Assembly (NCBI RefSeq): GCF_020400655.1
Contig: NZ_JAINRC010000033.1
Coordinates: 1-64,000 of the forward strand
Source: Streptomyces spinosus
GTDB taxonomy: Bacteria; Actinomycetota; Actinomycetes; Streptomycetales; Streptomycetaceae
Direction of reading: 5' to 3'
Length of the DNA stretch: 64,000 bases
Of this stretch, positions 63,337-64,000 are shown one piece after another (position 1 is the stretch's first letter; every line of letters begins with the position of its first letter). A model generated the notes under the pieces. The model saw only the letters and a program-made list of their open reading frames with translations. It did not search any database and was not told where the DNA came from. A program made the translations under genes and the position numbers.

Positions 63337-63408
63337 TCCCGCACCGGCATCAGCGGCCAACCACGAGCCAGCCGCGTTACCCAACCTCTCTCCGGACAGC
63401 GCATCTAG
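63337..63408 (+). pseudogene. IS481-type transposase C-terminal fragment (plus strand)
   Basis: RTGISGQPRASRVTQPLSGQ then RI and TAG at 63406-63408. It is the inverted counterpart of the fragment at 62974-63105: about 60 bp of 62985-63047 recurs here as a reverse complement with some mismatches. Confidence 0.75.
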
Positions 63409-63484
63409 TGCGTTCACTCGATGCGCCATGATGTGTCCCGCTGGCATGGTGTCCGCAGCGCATACCGGCTGAAGGGCGGAGACC

Positions 63485-64000
63485 ATGTCGGACGTATCTA
63501 CAAAGGGGACGAGGGAGCAGCCCGCGGGTATCTTCTACACCACGGACGGGGTGCCCACGGGGCGAAGACGGACCTACTGGCGCGACGCCGTGGCCCATAC
63601 CTTCGGAGACGTGGACGTCAGGCTCGCCGAGGAGGTGTTCTCCGGCACGATCCACGCGTCGCCGACGGGCCGGACGCGGGGCGTCACAGTGGACAGCGAA
63701 GCCCTGCAGACCGTGCGCACACCACGTCTCATCGCGGGGTCCACCGGCGACGACCACGTGGTCGTGATGCTGCTGAGCATAGGGCGCGCCCGGATCGAGC
63801 AGGACACGCGCGACGCGTATGTCGAGCCCGGGCAGCTCTTCGTCTACGACCGGGCGCGCCCCATGCGGCTGACCTTCCCTGATACCTTCCAGACGAAGGC
63901 GCTCGTCCTGCCCCGGCACCTGTTGAGTCTGAGGGAGTCGGACCTGTGCCGGATCACGGCATCTCCCCTCGACTCCACGACGCCTCTCGGCGAGTTGCTG
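63485..64000 (+). CDS. AraC-type regulator, N-terminal part (cut by window edge)
   Basis: An open frame of 172 codons running off the right edge, starting at ATG with GGCGGAG upstream. The visible part is an AraC_binding_2-type sensor domain: TYWRDAVAHTFGDVDVRLAE near the N-terminus, VEPGQLFVYDRARPMRLTFP and FQTKALVLPRHLLSL later, with the same arrangement as in the AraC gene at 53213. The DNA-binding domain should follow outside the window. Target unknown. Confidence 0.8.
   Translation, partial: MSDVSTKGTREQPAGIFYTTDGVPTGRRRTYWRDAVAHTFGDVDVRLAEEVFSGTIHASPTGRTRGVTVDSEALQTVRTPRLIAGSTGDDHVVVMLLSIGRARIEQDTRDAYVEPGQLFVYDRARPMRLTFPDTFQTKALVLPRHLLSLRESDLCRITASPLDSTTPLGELL

Overview
The window is high-GC DNA with G/C-biased third codon positions, many GTG starts, ATGA/GTGA gene overlaps, Tat and lipoprotein signals, an AfsR/SARP regulator and many PadR/TetR/LacI/AraC/XRE regulators. 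It is almost certainly a Streptomyces or close relative. The dense pseudogenes and transposase scraps at the right suggest an accessory chromosome arm (inference). No rRNA, tRNA or CRISPR was seen.

Bases 1-3200 look like a stress island: the C-terminal part of a DevS-like two-GAF histidine kinase, two convergent CBS-BON proteins and a cyclic-nucleotide-binding-domain protein. Bases 4108-5778 are one copy of a 1.67-kb module (secreted Gly/Asn-repeat protein plus an ML-type lipid-binding protein). It is repeated almost perfectly, in direct orientation, at 27820-29489. Between 5.9 and 11.5 kb lie a PAP2-like phosphatase, a PadR/membrane-protein pair, a carotenoid-cleavage oxygenase and an FMN reductase.

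Bases 11.7-23.5 kb are the most interesting part. Tandem copies of a 13-codon open frame with strong ribosome binding sites, followed by hairpins, precede an operon of beta-propeller protein, MFS exporter, GTP cyclohydrolase II, WD40 protein, formylglycine-generating-enzyme-like protein and a small luciferase-domain-like protein. The order GTP cyclohydrolase II - WD40 - FGE-like matches toxB-toxC-toxD of toxoflavin (7-azapteridine) biosynthesis, but no toxA or toxE homologue is present. A SARP regulator, a thioesterase-like protein without its nucleophile and a 47-residue secreted peptide follow.

Bases 23.9-27.5 kb carry an aldehyde dehydrogenase with a divergent XRE regulator, and a degenerate Fic-type toxin-antitoxin pair. 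Bases 29.5-30.3 kb hold decayed genes. From 30.4 to 37.9 kb there is a LacI-controlled uptake and catabolic operon (polar amino-acid-type ABC transporter, LacI, DAO-type oxidase, Gfo/Idh remnant, trimethylamine-dehydrogenase-like flavoenzyme) headed by two palindromic operators. This fits use of an N-methylated amino acid such as a betaine. Bases 38.8-41.8 kb hold an amidase, a DUF302 protein and a TetR regulator with twin operators.

Bases 42.4-52.2 kb are a guanidine/urea nitrogen-assimilation operon read leftward: APC permease, two DUF1989 proteins, a biotin-dependent urea/guanidine carboxylase, a frameshifted allophanate hydrolase and a TetR regulator. A 20-bp palindrome lies ahead of the permease. 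Bases 52-64 kb are mostly gene remains: transposase fragments of several families and truncated or internally deleted carbonic anhydrase, SsuE-like reductase, TSUP exporter, subtilase, I36 inhibitor and ATP-dependent ligase. Among them are a few apparently intact genes: two AraC-type regulators, small secreted proteins, a deoxyribosyltransferase-like protein and a glycosyltransferase.
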